DNA from: Bacteriovoracaceae bacterium
GTDB lineage: Bacteria > Bdellovibrionota > Bacteriovoracia > Bacteriovoracales > Bacteriovoracaceae
Direction: 5' to 3'
Length of the DNA: 34,144 nucleotides
Assembly: GCA_016784965.1 (NCBI GenBank)
Contig: JADHTQ010000048.1
Location: 1 to 34,144 of the forward strand
Below the pieces are notes generated by a model. The model searched no databases and was not told where the DNA came from. It saw nothing but the letters and a program-made list of their open reading frames with translations. Made by a program: the position numbers and the translations under genes. Below are positions 7,917 through 15,678 of this stretch, one piece after another. Position 1 is the first letter of the stretch. Each line of letters starts with the position of its first letter.

Positions 7917-10336
7917 CAACGTTTAGTGGCATTTTCTATCCGCCGCAGATTTACCACTGCTTCAAACTCCTGACGAATTGAAGGAAAATTTTTCATAACT
8001 ACTCCCAAAACTTTATCGTTAATCTCTAGCACATGGGAGTCAACAATTGCTTCCACCGTAGCAGTTCTATTTGATTTTTCGATCAAAGACATCTCTCCAA
8101 AAAAATCCCCCGTAAAGAGATTTGGTTTTTGATTGGATTGAATCGTTGATCCCGACACCTCCATTAATCCAGAGGTCACAATAAAAATGGAGTCTCCGGC
8201 ATCCCCTTCTTTAATGGCATTAGTATGAGCGCTAACTTCTACTACTTGGGCACCTGCTGCCAAGGCAGAAATGGCCTCTGTTGGCAATTTTGCAAAAATA
8301 GGTACTCGCCTGATTAAATATTCGGTAGTTGGTTTGAGATAGTACTTACTGTCTTTTAGGCCTTGTTGCAAAATCCGGTTTAGAATTTTTTTGGACTTGG
8401 CAAAGACAATCCCATCTATCACATGCTTTTTAAAATACTCATCAAGAGCAGTAGTTGCACTTACATTAAAGGTGTTAGTGATAAACATCGCTTGCATGCA
8501 AGACCCCACATCGGGATATAAGCGATAGAAATTTTTAAGTTTTTCATTAGTAGTTGTAAGCCAACTTTTTGCTACACCTTGCACTGTTTTACCATTGATG
8601 CTATCAAATGCCTTTTGGATAGCGATATTTTGATGAAACAAAATTTCTAAATCCAAACCTAATTGTTGCAACTTATTGTCTTTTCGCAAAAATGATGTGG
8701 TGTTTTGCCACCACTTTTCAATAGGCCAATGCCATCCAGTGTGTTCAAATGAATACGAATGTAAACTCTCTACCCCATCATCTTCAAAAATCTCTAGTCT
8801 ATCTTGGACCTTAACACATAGCTGTCTCCAGGCCATTTTTGTTAACACCCCTTCTTCGATCATCTTGTCATAGTAGTCTTGTTCATTGTGCAAAAGTTTA
8901 TTGAGTTCAAAGTCTACCATGGTTTCCAAGTCACTTTCATGAGTCTCACCGGCTATTTGTGACTTCACCTGGGAGGACACAGAGCGCACAATATTGTTCG
9001 ATATAACTCCCATAGCTCCTGCCACTTTTAGTGGTTTAAAGACTTCCTCTGAAATTGCTTTCATTACTCGCGAATGACTATCCTCTTGTCTTTTTGACAT
9101 TTCATCAAGTCCCAGCAAGCGGATCATAGGGCCTATGGTTAAAGCATTTATGATTAAATTCGACAACACTACAGCGGCTGCCATTGCCATAAAAACGTGT
9201 TTATAAGGAAAGCTCTCAGGAAGCATCAAGACTAGAGCAATCGCCAACCCTCCGCGCAAACCACCCCACACCATTACCACCTGATACGCAAGACTAACTG
9301 GACGACATAATCGCAATCTAACGGTGGTGGGGATAAGAGTAAAAATTGCAATTGGGCGAGATAGATAAACTATTGCAATGGTAAAGGGAATATAGCGAAA
9401 GGCCTCCTTTAAGGTCTCAAGCTGTATCGACAATCCAAGGCCCAAAAAGACGATGGTGTTTGCAGACAGTGCCAGAAATTCCCACAAGTAGTGCATACCA
9501 TGAAGGGCCTCTTTATTAAACTCTAAGCGGGCCCGGTTGCCAAGATACATACCAGTCACCACGGTGCTCATAACTCCACTCATATGAAAGACGTGATCAG
9601 ATAACAAAAAGCTAATATAGGCCGCTGACACTGTAAGGCCCAACTGTCCCGTTCCAGATTTTGTTAGATGCAAAAAAATGCTTAAAACCATAGAGACTAC
9701 TAAACCGACACAAATGCCTCCTACAAACACCACAAAAAATCTAAGAATTCCTTGATAAACAATGGAGGCAGTCTCAACTCCTGTCAATTGCCCCGTTACC
9801 ATGGTTGACATAGTGGTGGTTACAAGTATGTGAAAGATAACGATCGCAGCACCATCGTTAAACAAACTTTCTCCTTCAATCAGGGTATTTAGTCGCAAAG
9901 GGGCCCCAATTTCTTTAAATAAGGCCACGACTGCTACAGGATCAGTGGCAGAAATTAGCGCCCCAAAGACCAAAGCTGGTAACCAATCTATAGCAAATAC
10001 AACATTAAGTCCTCCGGCAACAAAGACTGTCGATAAACTAATTCCAAGAATCGCCAAAATTGTAATGGGGGCCATATTTCGTTTTAGATCATTAAACTGT
10101 ATGTGATATGCCGACTCAAAAATAAGTGGTGGCAAGAGCGCAAATAAAATGATATCGGGAAAACGGTGTGTCAATTTGCTGACGATTTCAGGATACCACT
10201 GTCTAGTGATGAGACCTGTAAAGATGCCAAAAATCACCAAAAAAACACTATGAGGAATATTCAATGCAGAGGCCAAACGTGTTGCCAAAAAACCGATTGC
10301 CAGAAGCGCCGATAAAATTAAAATTCCTGTTACCAT
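7916..10336 (-). CDS. CPA1-type Na+/H+ antiporter with C-terminal cyclic-nucleotide-binding domain
   Basis: Inner-membrane cation/proton exchanger of 806 residues. Residues about 1-415 are the transport domain with around twelve hydrophobic helices. Diagnostic motifs are SATDPVAVVALF (Asp132) and EGESLFNDGAAIVIF (Asn160-Asp161, the ion-binding pair of CPA1 exchangers), plus WGGLRGGLAIAL. About 250 cytoplasmic residues follow. The last 130 residues are a cyclic-nucleotide-binding domain: KEGDAGDSIFIVTSG and FFGEMSLIEKSNRTATVEA, which keeps the Glu and Arg of the phosphate-binding cassette, so cAMP or cGMP binding is plausible. The same architecture is known from plant SOS1 and animal sperm NHE exchangers. 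It probably regulates pH or sodium in response to a cyclic nucleotide; substrate and ligand are inferred. No clear Shine-Dalgarno precedes the start, so the first few codons are uncertain. Confidence 0.92.
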   Translation of the reverse strand: MVTGILILSALLAIGFLATRLASALNIPHSVFLVIFGIFTGLITRQWYPEIVSKLTHRFPDIILFALLPPLIFESAYHIQFNDLKRNMAPITILAILGISLSTVFVAGGLNVVFAIDWLPALVFGALISATDPVAVVALFKEIGAPLRLNTLIEGESLFNDGAAIVIFHILVTTTMSTMVTGQLTGVETASIVYQGILRFFVVFVGGICVGLVVSMVLSIFLHLTKSGTGQLGLTVSAAYISFLLSDHVFHMSGVMSTVVTGMYLGNRARLEFNKEALHGMHYLWEFLALSANTIVFLGLGLSIQLETLKEAFRYIPFTIAIVYLSRPIAIFTLIPTTVRLRLCRPVSLAYQVVMVWGGLRGGLAIALVLMLPESFPYKHVFMAMAAAVVLSNLIINALTIGPMIRLLGLDEMSKRQEDSHSRVMKAISEEVFKPLKVAGAMGVISNNIVRSVSSQVKSQIAGETHESDLETMVDFELNKLLHNEQDYYDKMIEEGVLTKMAWRQLCVKVQDRLEIFEDDGVESLHSYSFEHTGWHWPIEKWWQNTTSFLRKDNKLQQLGLDLEILFHQNIAIQKAFDSINGKTVQGVAKSWLTTTNEKLKNFYRLYPDVGSCMQAMFITNTFNVSATTALDEYFKKHVIDGIVFAKSKKILNRILQQGLKDSKYYLKPTTEYLIRRVPIFAKLPTEAISALAAGAQVVEVSAHTNAIKEGDAGDSIFIVTSGLMEVSGSTIQSNQKPNLFTGDFFGEMSLIEKSNRTATVEAIVDSHVLEINDKVLGVVMKNFPSIRQEFEAVVNLRRIENATKR

Positions 10337-10424
10337 GTTATCTAGCGTAACGGCATAAAATCACAAGAACTTAAAGGAATAAAGTTAGACTTTAAGACTA
10401 TAGTAATGAACTTTTCGCTGAATT

Positions 10425-10616
10425 TTAATACTCAAGCATCTGAGTAATTTTTACTTTTAAGAGGGCATATCCCCTACCATATGTTCTAATTGTTTTAAAA
10501 AATAATTGGTGGGCACGCTCCATGAGTTGATCACTATCTTCTAGTTTAGATATAAGCTTCAAGTAATGCGACTTCATCTTTTCAAGTTCGACTTCGCAGT
10601 GATCTATAATGTCCAT
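10425..10616 (-). CDS. Small helical protein of unknown function
   Basis: Sixty-three residues, cytoplasmic, predicted almost entirely helical with charged heptads (EVELEKMKSHYLKLISKLED), so it may form a coiled coil or helical bundle. I recognise no family. It is considered real because AGGGGAG stands just before the ATG and a good promoter lies upstream (-35 and -10 spaced 17 bp, 10658-10686). It stands alone between the antiporter start and the divergent small membrane-protein gene. Confidence 0.6.
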   Translation of the reverse strand: MDIIDHCEVELEKMKSHYLKLISKLEDSDQLMERAHQLFFKTIRTYGRGYALLKVKITQMLEY

Positions 10617-10657
10617 GGTTCTCCCCTGCTATATGTTTTTTTAGTTTTGGTATAAAA

Positions 10658-10686
10658 TTGATACATAGCAGACAGCTTAATGTCAA
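10658..10686 (-). promoter_or_regulatory. Sigma70-like promoter for the small helical protein gene
   Basis: On the minus strand a perfect -35 TTGACA (10681-10686) is followed after exactly 17 bp by TATCAA (10658-10663), which matches the -10 consensus at four of six positions. Transcription would start near 10650, about 35 bp before the start codon at 10616. Confidence 0.6.
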
Positions 10687-10830
10687 ACTGTTTTGCTCAA
10701 CAATGTGCTGATCCAAAATTATAAATAATTTAAGTAGATATTATAAACTATTGATTAGTTTAATAAAAAAAGTTAATCTCTTTAGTATTATTTTATTAAA
10801 AGTTACATATAATTAACAAGGGTGTGAATT

Positions 10831-11070
10831 ATGTTTGGAGCATTAAGGGCAATTGGAGCGCCAGAAGTTGAATTGGTCAAGGGTCCAGGAGGAAAACTTG
10901 TTGAAATTGGGGCAATGAAAGGCCCATTACCCAAAGCAGCAGCACCAAAAGCTGCAGCTGCCACTAAGGGGTTATTTGGGTTGGGTGCTTTTGGACCTTA
11001 TGTAGGGATAGCAATTTTAGTCGGAATTGGATATCTCATTTGGAAACAAACGAAGGTCAACAAATATTAA
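10831..11070 (+). CDS. Small membrane protein resembling Mms6/MamG magnetosome proteins
   Basis: Seventy-nine residues. An N-terminal soluble part is followed by an Ala/Pro/Lys-rich stretch (KAAAPKAAAATKG, about residues 37-49). Then comes GLFGLGAFGP, a single membrane helix (GIAILVGIGYLIW) and a short basic tail. The order of an Ala/Lys-rich linker, an LG-type repeat ending in aromatic-Gly-Pro, one helix and a basic end is the layout of Mms6 and MamG, whose repeat ends in GAWGP. The acidic iron-binding tail of Mms6 is absent, so MamG is the closer analogue. AAGGG stands about 9 nt before the ATG. A second small membrane ORF follows within 40 bp. The resemblance is from memory of those proteins and could be convergence of a low-complexity peptide. 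That the gene is real is more certain than its family. Confidence 0.6.
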   Translation: MFGALRAIGAPEVELVKGPGGKLVEIGAMKGPLPKAAAPKAAAATKGLFGLGAFGPYVGIAILVGIGYLIWKQTKVNKY

Positions 11071-11093
11071 GAGAGCTTATTTGGGAGAATTAA

Positions 11094-11274
11094 ATGGAAT
11101 CAGCGATTGAACAAAAGGCAAGTTGCTCTTGTAATCATTCCTTTTGTTGGGCAGATTGCTTTTTTAATATCAGCGGTACTGTGTTTGATTTTTACTTTTT
11201 TGGGAATGATCAATGCGATACTGGGCAGATATTGGGAAATGCCAATTGTTAGAAACTATACCCCAGAAATTTAA
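11094..11274 (+). pseudogene. Frameshifted DUF4870/MamF-like small membrane protein
   Basis: A good ribosome binding site (GGGAG, 6 nt spacing) points to ATG 11094, but that frame soon gives a Cys/Phe-rich peptide ending at 11252. The +1 frame from about 11107 to the TAA at 11272-11274 encodes a convincing membrane peptide of 55 residues: RQVALVIIPFVGQIAFL, a second hydrophobic helix, then GMINAILGRYWEMPIV. The latter matches the closing helix and 'G-x-Y-x-x-P' end of DUF4870 proteins, the family that includes MamF and MmsF. Skipping one base near 11121 would fuse MESAIEQKA to VALVIIPF. It may therefore be a frameshifted gene, a sequencing error near CAAAAGG, or a half-length protein starting at TTG 11107. 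The usual N-terminal half of DUF4870 is missing in every case. It lies 23 bp after the Mms6/MamG-like gene. Confidence 0.5.
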
Positions 11275-11287
11275 GTCAAGAATTTCA

Positions 11288-11518
11288 CTATCTCAACAGC
11301 TTTTTAGATTCAAACTGATTACTCTTTCTTGAGCCATTTTCGTCATATTCAAGTGACGATAAAGAAGTTAGTTTACCGTTAATCATAACTCCAATTCCAC
11401 GCATAATCTCAAACAAATCTTTATTTAATTTATAGTCCTTGCCCAAAGCATCTTCTAAAAAAGGGACGATCCTGCTCAGTGTATCGATTGTTTCTTGATC
11501 TTCCTCTTTGTGGCCCAT
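11288..11518 (-). CDS. Small acidic/charged protein of unknown function
   Basis: Seventy-six residues, cytoplasmic, no membrane segment. The N-terminal two thirds look helical (TIDTLSRIVPFLEDALGKDY) and the C-terminus is basic (KSNQFESKKLLR). No family is recognised. The start is supported by GGAGAG 6 nt upstream. It converges on the DUF4870-like ORF with a 13 bp gap and is divergent from the exported protein at 11689. I consider it a real small gene on the strength of its ribosome binding site and ordinary composition. Confidence 0.55.
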   Translation of the reverse strand: MGHKEEDQETIDTLSRIVPFLEDALGKDYKLNKDLFEIMRGIGVMINGKLTSLSSLEYDENGSRKSNQFESKKLLR

Positions 11519-11629
11519 ATTGATCTCTCCATGTGAAAATGTTATCTGATAAGTTACACTTTTGAACTATCTATTATGATACACGATTCATCTAAATCCT
11601 CAAAGATTATGAAAAAAATTCACAAGCCG

Positions 11630-11658
11630 TTGACGCATCGCACCCATCAATGTATACT
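11630..11658 (+). promoter_or_regulatory. Sigma70 promoter for the exported protein at 11689
   Basis: TTGACG (11630-11635, five of six -35 positions) and TATACT (11653-11658, five of six -10 positions) are separated by exactly 17 bp. Transcription would begin near 11665, about 24 bp before the ATG. An imperfect TATGA/TTCACA inverted repeat lies just upstream around 11608-11624. Confidence 0.75.
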
Positions 11659-11688
11659 ATTTTTTCATAACGCCAATGAGGAAGCCAT

Positions 11689-12402
11689 ATGCCCAAATTT
11701 CACTTAGTTATAATCATAGTTGTTTTTACAAACCTATATTGCCCCACATCTTTTGCTCTGCCCAACGAACTAGATCAAATCGATATGATCATCCAAATGG
11801 AAGAGGCATTTTTTAACAAAACTTCACACAATGTTCACTGCCAATGGATCGGCCGTGAGCAATGTTATGAAGGGCTTGTAAAACTAATGCAAATTGAGCA
11901 GGACTTTCCCATAGTGGGGCAAGACGTAATAATGACGAATACTTTTGACAACGTATATTTTCAAGATGTCGATATTGACCAGGACCTTTGGCTTAATACC
12001 GATATTTGGTTAGATTATAAAGCACCCCCTGCTGTGATGCTTGCTCACTTTAAAAAACTTAATGATAATTTTAAACAACTCTACGAACATAGAAAAACTA
12101 AACAAATTAACCAACGAGAGCTTCATAGCGTTGTTAAGTTATTTTACTCTACTACAGGATTTCAGATAAGCTGTGATATTTCTGTTTCAGATGGCCAGTG
12201 TTTAAAAGGCGCCAAAACCTTGCTTAAAAGTGTGCCCACCACACTTATTCAACAAAATATCAATATAACGAATCAGGTGTATGGCCTACCTTATGATAGT
12301 AGTACAATTTGTGTGAATTTTTCTGATAACCCCCAAGAGATGATAACTTATTTGGCAACTAAGCTTGGCTTGCCCCTCAGTGACTATTTAGAGCTCAGGT
12401 AA
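11689..12402 (+). CDS. Exported protein of unknown function
   Basis: Protein of 237 residues with a signal peptide (LVIIIVVFTNLYCPTSFA, cleavage before LPNE). The mature part contains five Cys (including CQWIGREQCYEG, ISCDISVSDGQC and TICVN) that could form disulfides in the periplasm or outside. It is otherwise mixed in secondary structure with no catalytic signature that I recognise. It has a strong promoter with correct 17 bp spacing, and GAGGAA stands close before the ATG. Its last 15 bp overlap the 3' end of the converging gene. The gene is well supported; the function is unknown. Confidence 0.65.
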   Translation: MPKFHLVIIIVVFTNLYCPTSFALPNELDQIDMIIQMEEAFFNKTSHNVHCQWIGREQCYEGLVKLMQIEQDFPIVGQDVIMTNTFDNVYFQDVDIDQDLWLNTDIWLDYKAPPAVMLAHFKKLNDNFKQLYEHRKTKQINQRELHSVVKLFYSTTGFQISCDISVSDGQCLKGAKTLLKSVPTTLIQQNINITNQVYGLPYDSSTICVNFSDNPQEMITYLATKLGLPLSDYLELR

Positions 12403-14439
12403 CCACTTATTATCTTGGGTCAACAGCCCTGACCAACGTGCCATCCAATACGCATAGAGATAATCGGCCCGAGGCTGCTTGACCAAGGCAGTACCTGATG
12501 CCTTGATGCTAAAGGGGCCATCTTTCCAATAAAAGTTCGTATCAAAAATCAAAGATTGAAAAAGTGGGAAGTCCTCGACGGCTTGGAAGTGATACTCAAC
12601 CGGCTGCCTTTTTTTAATCGACTTCCAAGGCAATCTAGGCCAAGCGGACAAACACCACGAAGGCCTGAGGCTAAAATCGATTGCAACATTGTAGCGATGT
12701 TGTGGAAAAGAAAAATCTCGCAAACTCCACACCGCCTGGGATAGTGTCTGATCCCAAAGCTTTCTTTTTTTCCTTCCAAATCTATGATCTCCTGCTTTAT
12801 AGGCAAATGTATAAGCGGCTATTGTAACTAAATCCCTTTTAGTTTTGGCGTAGGTATACCACTTATCTAAAAATGCCTCGCGGGCCTTCTTTAAAATATC
12901 AACTTCAGTAATCTTGCCAAATATCCTGATTTTAGAAGTTGGAAACTTATTTATCATCTCCTCAGTGGTCAAAATCAAGGTAGAAAGCCCAACCACGCCC
13001 AGGTTAATACCACTCCAGTCTGAGATTCCCCCTATATAAAAGCCCTGGGCGACTCCCAGGCGCTCTGCCACAGATTCAAGGAAGCTTTCACCATAGAGAT
13101 ATTTCTTTCGAAAAGAAGCTTCACCAGTCCAAAGTGCAGCAAGCCCATTAGCTGTCATTACATTCTGTTTTGCCTCTTTAACCACTTTGAGTTCGGGCAA
13201 AAGACGGGAGCGCTTTGCAAGAACTGAGCGTAGCTCATCGTCTTGAGGCAGTACCACAGAGGCCCAAGCAAAGGCATGAAATATCCCTTTTAACATGTCG
13301 TTGTTGCCACAGCATTTCCAACTAAAATTATTGTACTCACCTAGTCCTCGGTGCCAGGGATTTTTGTCCAGTGGATCTTTGGGATCAAAGGCCTCGATGG
13401 TGCGAGCAAATTGGTGGGGATCAGCTGTTATATCCATTAAAAGAATCATCCCCTTAAGAGTTCTTCTAAAGTTTTTAAGCGCTTGTTGATCCTTAGTTAC
13501 AAGGTAGCGCATGGCCTGAGAGCCCGCATACATTCCAGACCACAGTGCCCCGTCATTGTCGTGAATAAACGAGACAAGCTCTCCCTGCTCATCAACTCGT
13601 GCAGCTGCCAAAAGGCCTGCTTCATTAATGTGCATCTTTTGCATATCAGAGTCTGCAATATTGGCCTTTTGACTAAGACTTGGGGCATAGGCATCGCGGC
13701 GATAAAGTTCTTCAACTAAGCTGATTTCATCGATGATCTTGTTTGGAATTCGTAAAGTATCACCTTGCTGTTGGTAAAAGTCATAGTCCGTGGAGTCGGT
13801 TATGAAGTATTGCGCTTCATCTTGAAAGTCCAATCGATGGGAGTATGCTGCTACTTTGGGATCTTTTCTATACCAAGCTACAACCGTATTTACCATGAAC
13901 AGTTTTGCTATATACTGAGCAACTGATGTGGCCTCTCCTTTAGAATAGATGCGCTTTCTTTTGCTTTTCCATAAAGGATTTTGTTCAAGCTTGCGCATCT
14001 GTCCATCAAAGTGATCTACCTCAGTGTTTTTGAGTAAGTTCCAAGAAACTGTACTATCTCGTTTTAATTCAAAGGAAGCTGTAAGATTGATAGCCTCTTT
14101 GAATTGTTCTGGCGTGTGGGTCAATTCGTTGACTTTGTGGATGTAGTCGGCCTGTTTGATTTTAAAATGAGCTCTAAGGTGTGAGTTTTCAAAATGACCG
14201 CGACCACTCCAAATTTCTTGAATTTTGAAGTTTTTGTACCTGAAATCCTCATAAGTAACCACTCGTACGAGGGAAACCTCACCACTTCCTGCCTGTCGAA
14301 CTTCTAGCTCTCCGCTATAAGCTCCAAGCTCGCTATGGATACCACTAAAAGACCAGATTCCCTGAGGATTTGCCCATAGATTTGTAGTAAGAGCTAATAA
14401 TAAAGCTAAAATGATCGCTTTTTTTCTTCGATGAAACAT
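12388..14439 (-). CDS. Large exported protein, possible alpha/alpha-toroid enzyme
   Basis: Protein of 683 residues with a clear signal peptide (KKAIILALLLALTTNLWA, then NPQG). Residues about 25-150 are strand-rich and open with GIWSFSGIHSELGAYSG. From about residue 180 helices dominate. One segment (DNDGALWSGMYAGSQAMRYL, then a KNFRRTLKGMILLMDIT helix and FARTIEAF) looks like the paired helices of alpha/alpha-toroid carbohydrate-active enzymes. Adjacent Cys in KCCGNND could be a disulfide or metal site. No glycosidase catalytic pair can be assigned, so a sugar-processing role is only a suggestion. The start has AAGGAGG at good spacing. It is a single gene, convergent with the small exported protein and divergent from the TIKI-like gene. 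Confidence 0.6.
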   Translation of the reverse strand: MFHRRKKAIILALLLALTTNLWANPQGIWSFSGIHSELGAYSGELEVRQAGSGEVSLVRVVTYEDFRYKNFKIQEIWSGRGHFENSHLRAHFKIKQADYIHKVNELTHTPEQFKEAINLTASFELKRDSTVSWNLLKNTEVDHFDGQMRKLEQNPLWKSKRKRIYSKGEATSVAQYIAKLFMVNTVVAWYRKDPKVAAYSHRLDFQDEAQYFITDSTDYDFYQQQGDTLRIPNKIIDEISLVEELYRRDAYAPSLSQKANIADSDMQKMHINEAGLLAAARVDEQGELVSFIHDNDGALWSGMYAGSQAMRYLVTKDQQALKNFRRTLKGMILLMDITADPHQFARTIEAFDPKDPLDKNPWHRGLGEYNNFSWKCCGNNDMLKGIFHAFAWASVVLPQDDELRSVLAKRSRLLPELKVVKEAKQNVMTANGLAALWTGEASFRKKYLYGESFLESVAERLGVAQGFYIGGISDWSGINLGVVGLSTLILTTEEMINKFPTSKIRIFGKITEVDILKKAREAFLDKWYTYAKTKRDLVTIAAYTFAYKAGDHRFGRKKRKLWDQTLSQAVWSLRDFSFPQHRYNVAIDFSLRPSWCLSAWPRLPWKSIKKRQPVEYHFQAVEDFPLFQSLIFDTNFYWKDGPFSIKASGTALVKQPRADYLYAYWMARWSGLLTQDNKWLPEL

Positions 14440-14572
14440 GCATATCCTCCTTAAAATTTCATGACAGGCAATTGTAAAAGAAATTTATTGTTAAAAGCAT
14501 AGGCCAAACTCTAAGCAATTACAGGCTTCACTGCGCCAATAGAAATGACAAGAAAACTTATTGATTTACATG

Positions 14573-14601
14573 TTGCGAGAAATCTAACGCATGGCTATAA
14601 T
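14573..14601 (+). promoter_or_regulatory. Sigma70 promoter for the TIKI-like gene
   Basis: TTGCGA (14573-14578) and a perfect TATAAT (14596-14601) are separated by exactly 17 bp. The predicted transcription start near 14608 leaves a leader of about 38 bases containing the GAAGAAG ribosome binding site. Confidence 0.7.
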
Positions 14602-14645
14602 TCCCCATAACTGCACTGATGTAGGGATTACTGAAGAAGTGTTCA

Positions 14646-15656
14646 ATGAACAGTTACATCACGACAATTATCGCATCAGTTATTTTGCTAACTACTACGC
14701 TATCATCTAGTCGCGCTCATACAAATTGTGCGAAAGATCTGCATTTTTTTAGTAAATTGCAACGGCCAAAGCAGCTAGATTTTATAGAATTTGATTACGA
14801 GGGGATAAATTTTCGGGCCTATGGAATATTGCATGGAGTGACTGGTGGGTTGAATGCAACATATCGACGTTTTGTAAATGATAGTATTGAAGCAATAAAT
14901 GAGTCTACTGAGTCACCATTTCTCATCCTTGCTGAAAAAGGAATGAGTACTTTGTATCCAAAGGCCAAAATAGATGCAGAATTAGATGACTGGTTAGTTC
15001 TAAGACCAAGAGACGCTTTTGTTTTGGGGCTCCAATTAATGCTTGATCCACAAAGTTTACGTGTTCTCACAATAGACTTTTTTGAGGAACTCCTTCGTAA
15101 GTCAGATCCTTTTGAGCACTCGCGGCGATTTGAAGATCTTGGCGGTAGCCCTTTTGCACACGCGCTTACTCCGCAAAAACGACGAGACATCGCAGGCTTT
15201 CCTGCTCCTTTGGAAGGACTTGAAAAAGATTTAGAGCGTCTATCGGGTAAACGCACTATCTTGCCTCGGCCAAGAAAAAACATTCCACACCCTGCCTGGG
15301 CCCGTTTATTGCGCATGGAACGGGTTATGCACATACCGGCAAGGTCTTTACACATGTTAAACTTTGCGGCCCAATATGCAAAAAGCAGCAACGCGACTAA
15401 GGTTGCACTCCTAGTTGGAGAAACTCATAATTCTGACATGGCAGCTTTTGCAAAAGCAAATGCACTAGATACTCTACCTGAGCAACTGCAGGAGATGGTG
15501 AGCAAAGTCAGCGCCAGGGCGAAAAAATATGGAAAACTATCTGCCGAGGGAAAAGTAGGAATTGTTCTGTGGTCTGCACGTGGTACCTACATCACTTCTA
15601 TTTTACTTGGGAGTATCGCGGGATTGTCGTTTTGGATGGCCATTGGTTCCATGTAA
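14646..15656 (+). CDS. Exported TIKI/TraB/PrgY-like protein
   Basis: Protein of 336 residues with a signal peptide (ITTIIASVILLTTTLSSSRA). It shows a pattern like TIKI/TraB-type metal-dependent proteins: a strand then His in AYGILHGVTGG (His63), an acidic residue in FLILAEKGM (Glu97), and a helix RSLHMLNFAAQYAKSS leading to LLVGETHNSDMAAF (Glu259, His261), where those families have a 'G-x-x-H' loop. The end is a hydrophobic segment (TSILLGSIAGLSFWMAI) that could anchor the protein, leaving it membrane-attached by its C-terminus. TIKI proteins are proteases and the bacterial TraB/PrgY members affect peptide signals, but activity here is inference. It has its own promoter with 17 bp spacing and converges on the large toxin-like gene with a 22 bp gap. 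Confidence 0.5.
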   Translation: MNSYITTIIASVILLTTTLSSSRAHTNCAKDLHFFSKLQRPKQLDFIEFDYEGINFRAYGILHGVTGGLNATYRRFVNDSIEAINESTESPFLILAEKGMSTLYPKAKIDAELDDWLVLRPRDAFVLGLQLMLDPQSLRVLTIDFFEELLRKSDPFEHSRRFEDLGGSPFAHALTPQKRRDIAGFPAPLEGLEKDLERLSGKRTILPRPRKNIPHPAWARLLRMERVMHIPARSLHMLNFAAQYAKSSNATKVALLVGETHNSDMAAFAKANALDTLPEQLQEMVSKVSARAKKYGKLSAEGKVGIVLWSARGTYITSILLGSIAGLSFWMAIGSM

Positions 15657-15678
15657 TCAATCTAATAGCTTGGATAGT

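Noticed and set aside
10808-10813. TATAAT as -10 box for the Mms6/MamG-like gene
   Set aside because: It would put the transcription start on top of the ribosome binding site, and the matching -35 is poor. In such AT-rich sequence it is likely chance.
11608-11624. CRP-type site upstream of the exported protein promoter
   Set aside because: TATGA and TTCACA flank an A-run, but the spacing is one base off and the left half differs from consensus, so I do not claim it as an operator.
14819-15391. 190-codon open frame on the minus strand inside the TIKI-like gene
   Set aside because: It is the opposite-strand shadow of a gene with its own promoter and signal peptide. Its translation is Arg/Ser-rich and has no good start context.
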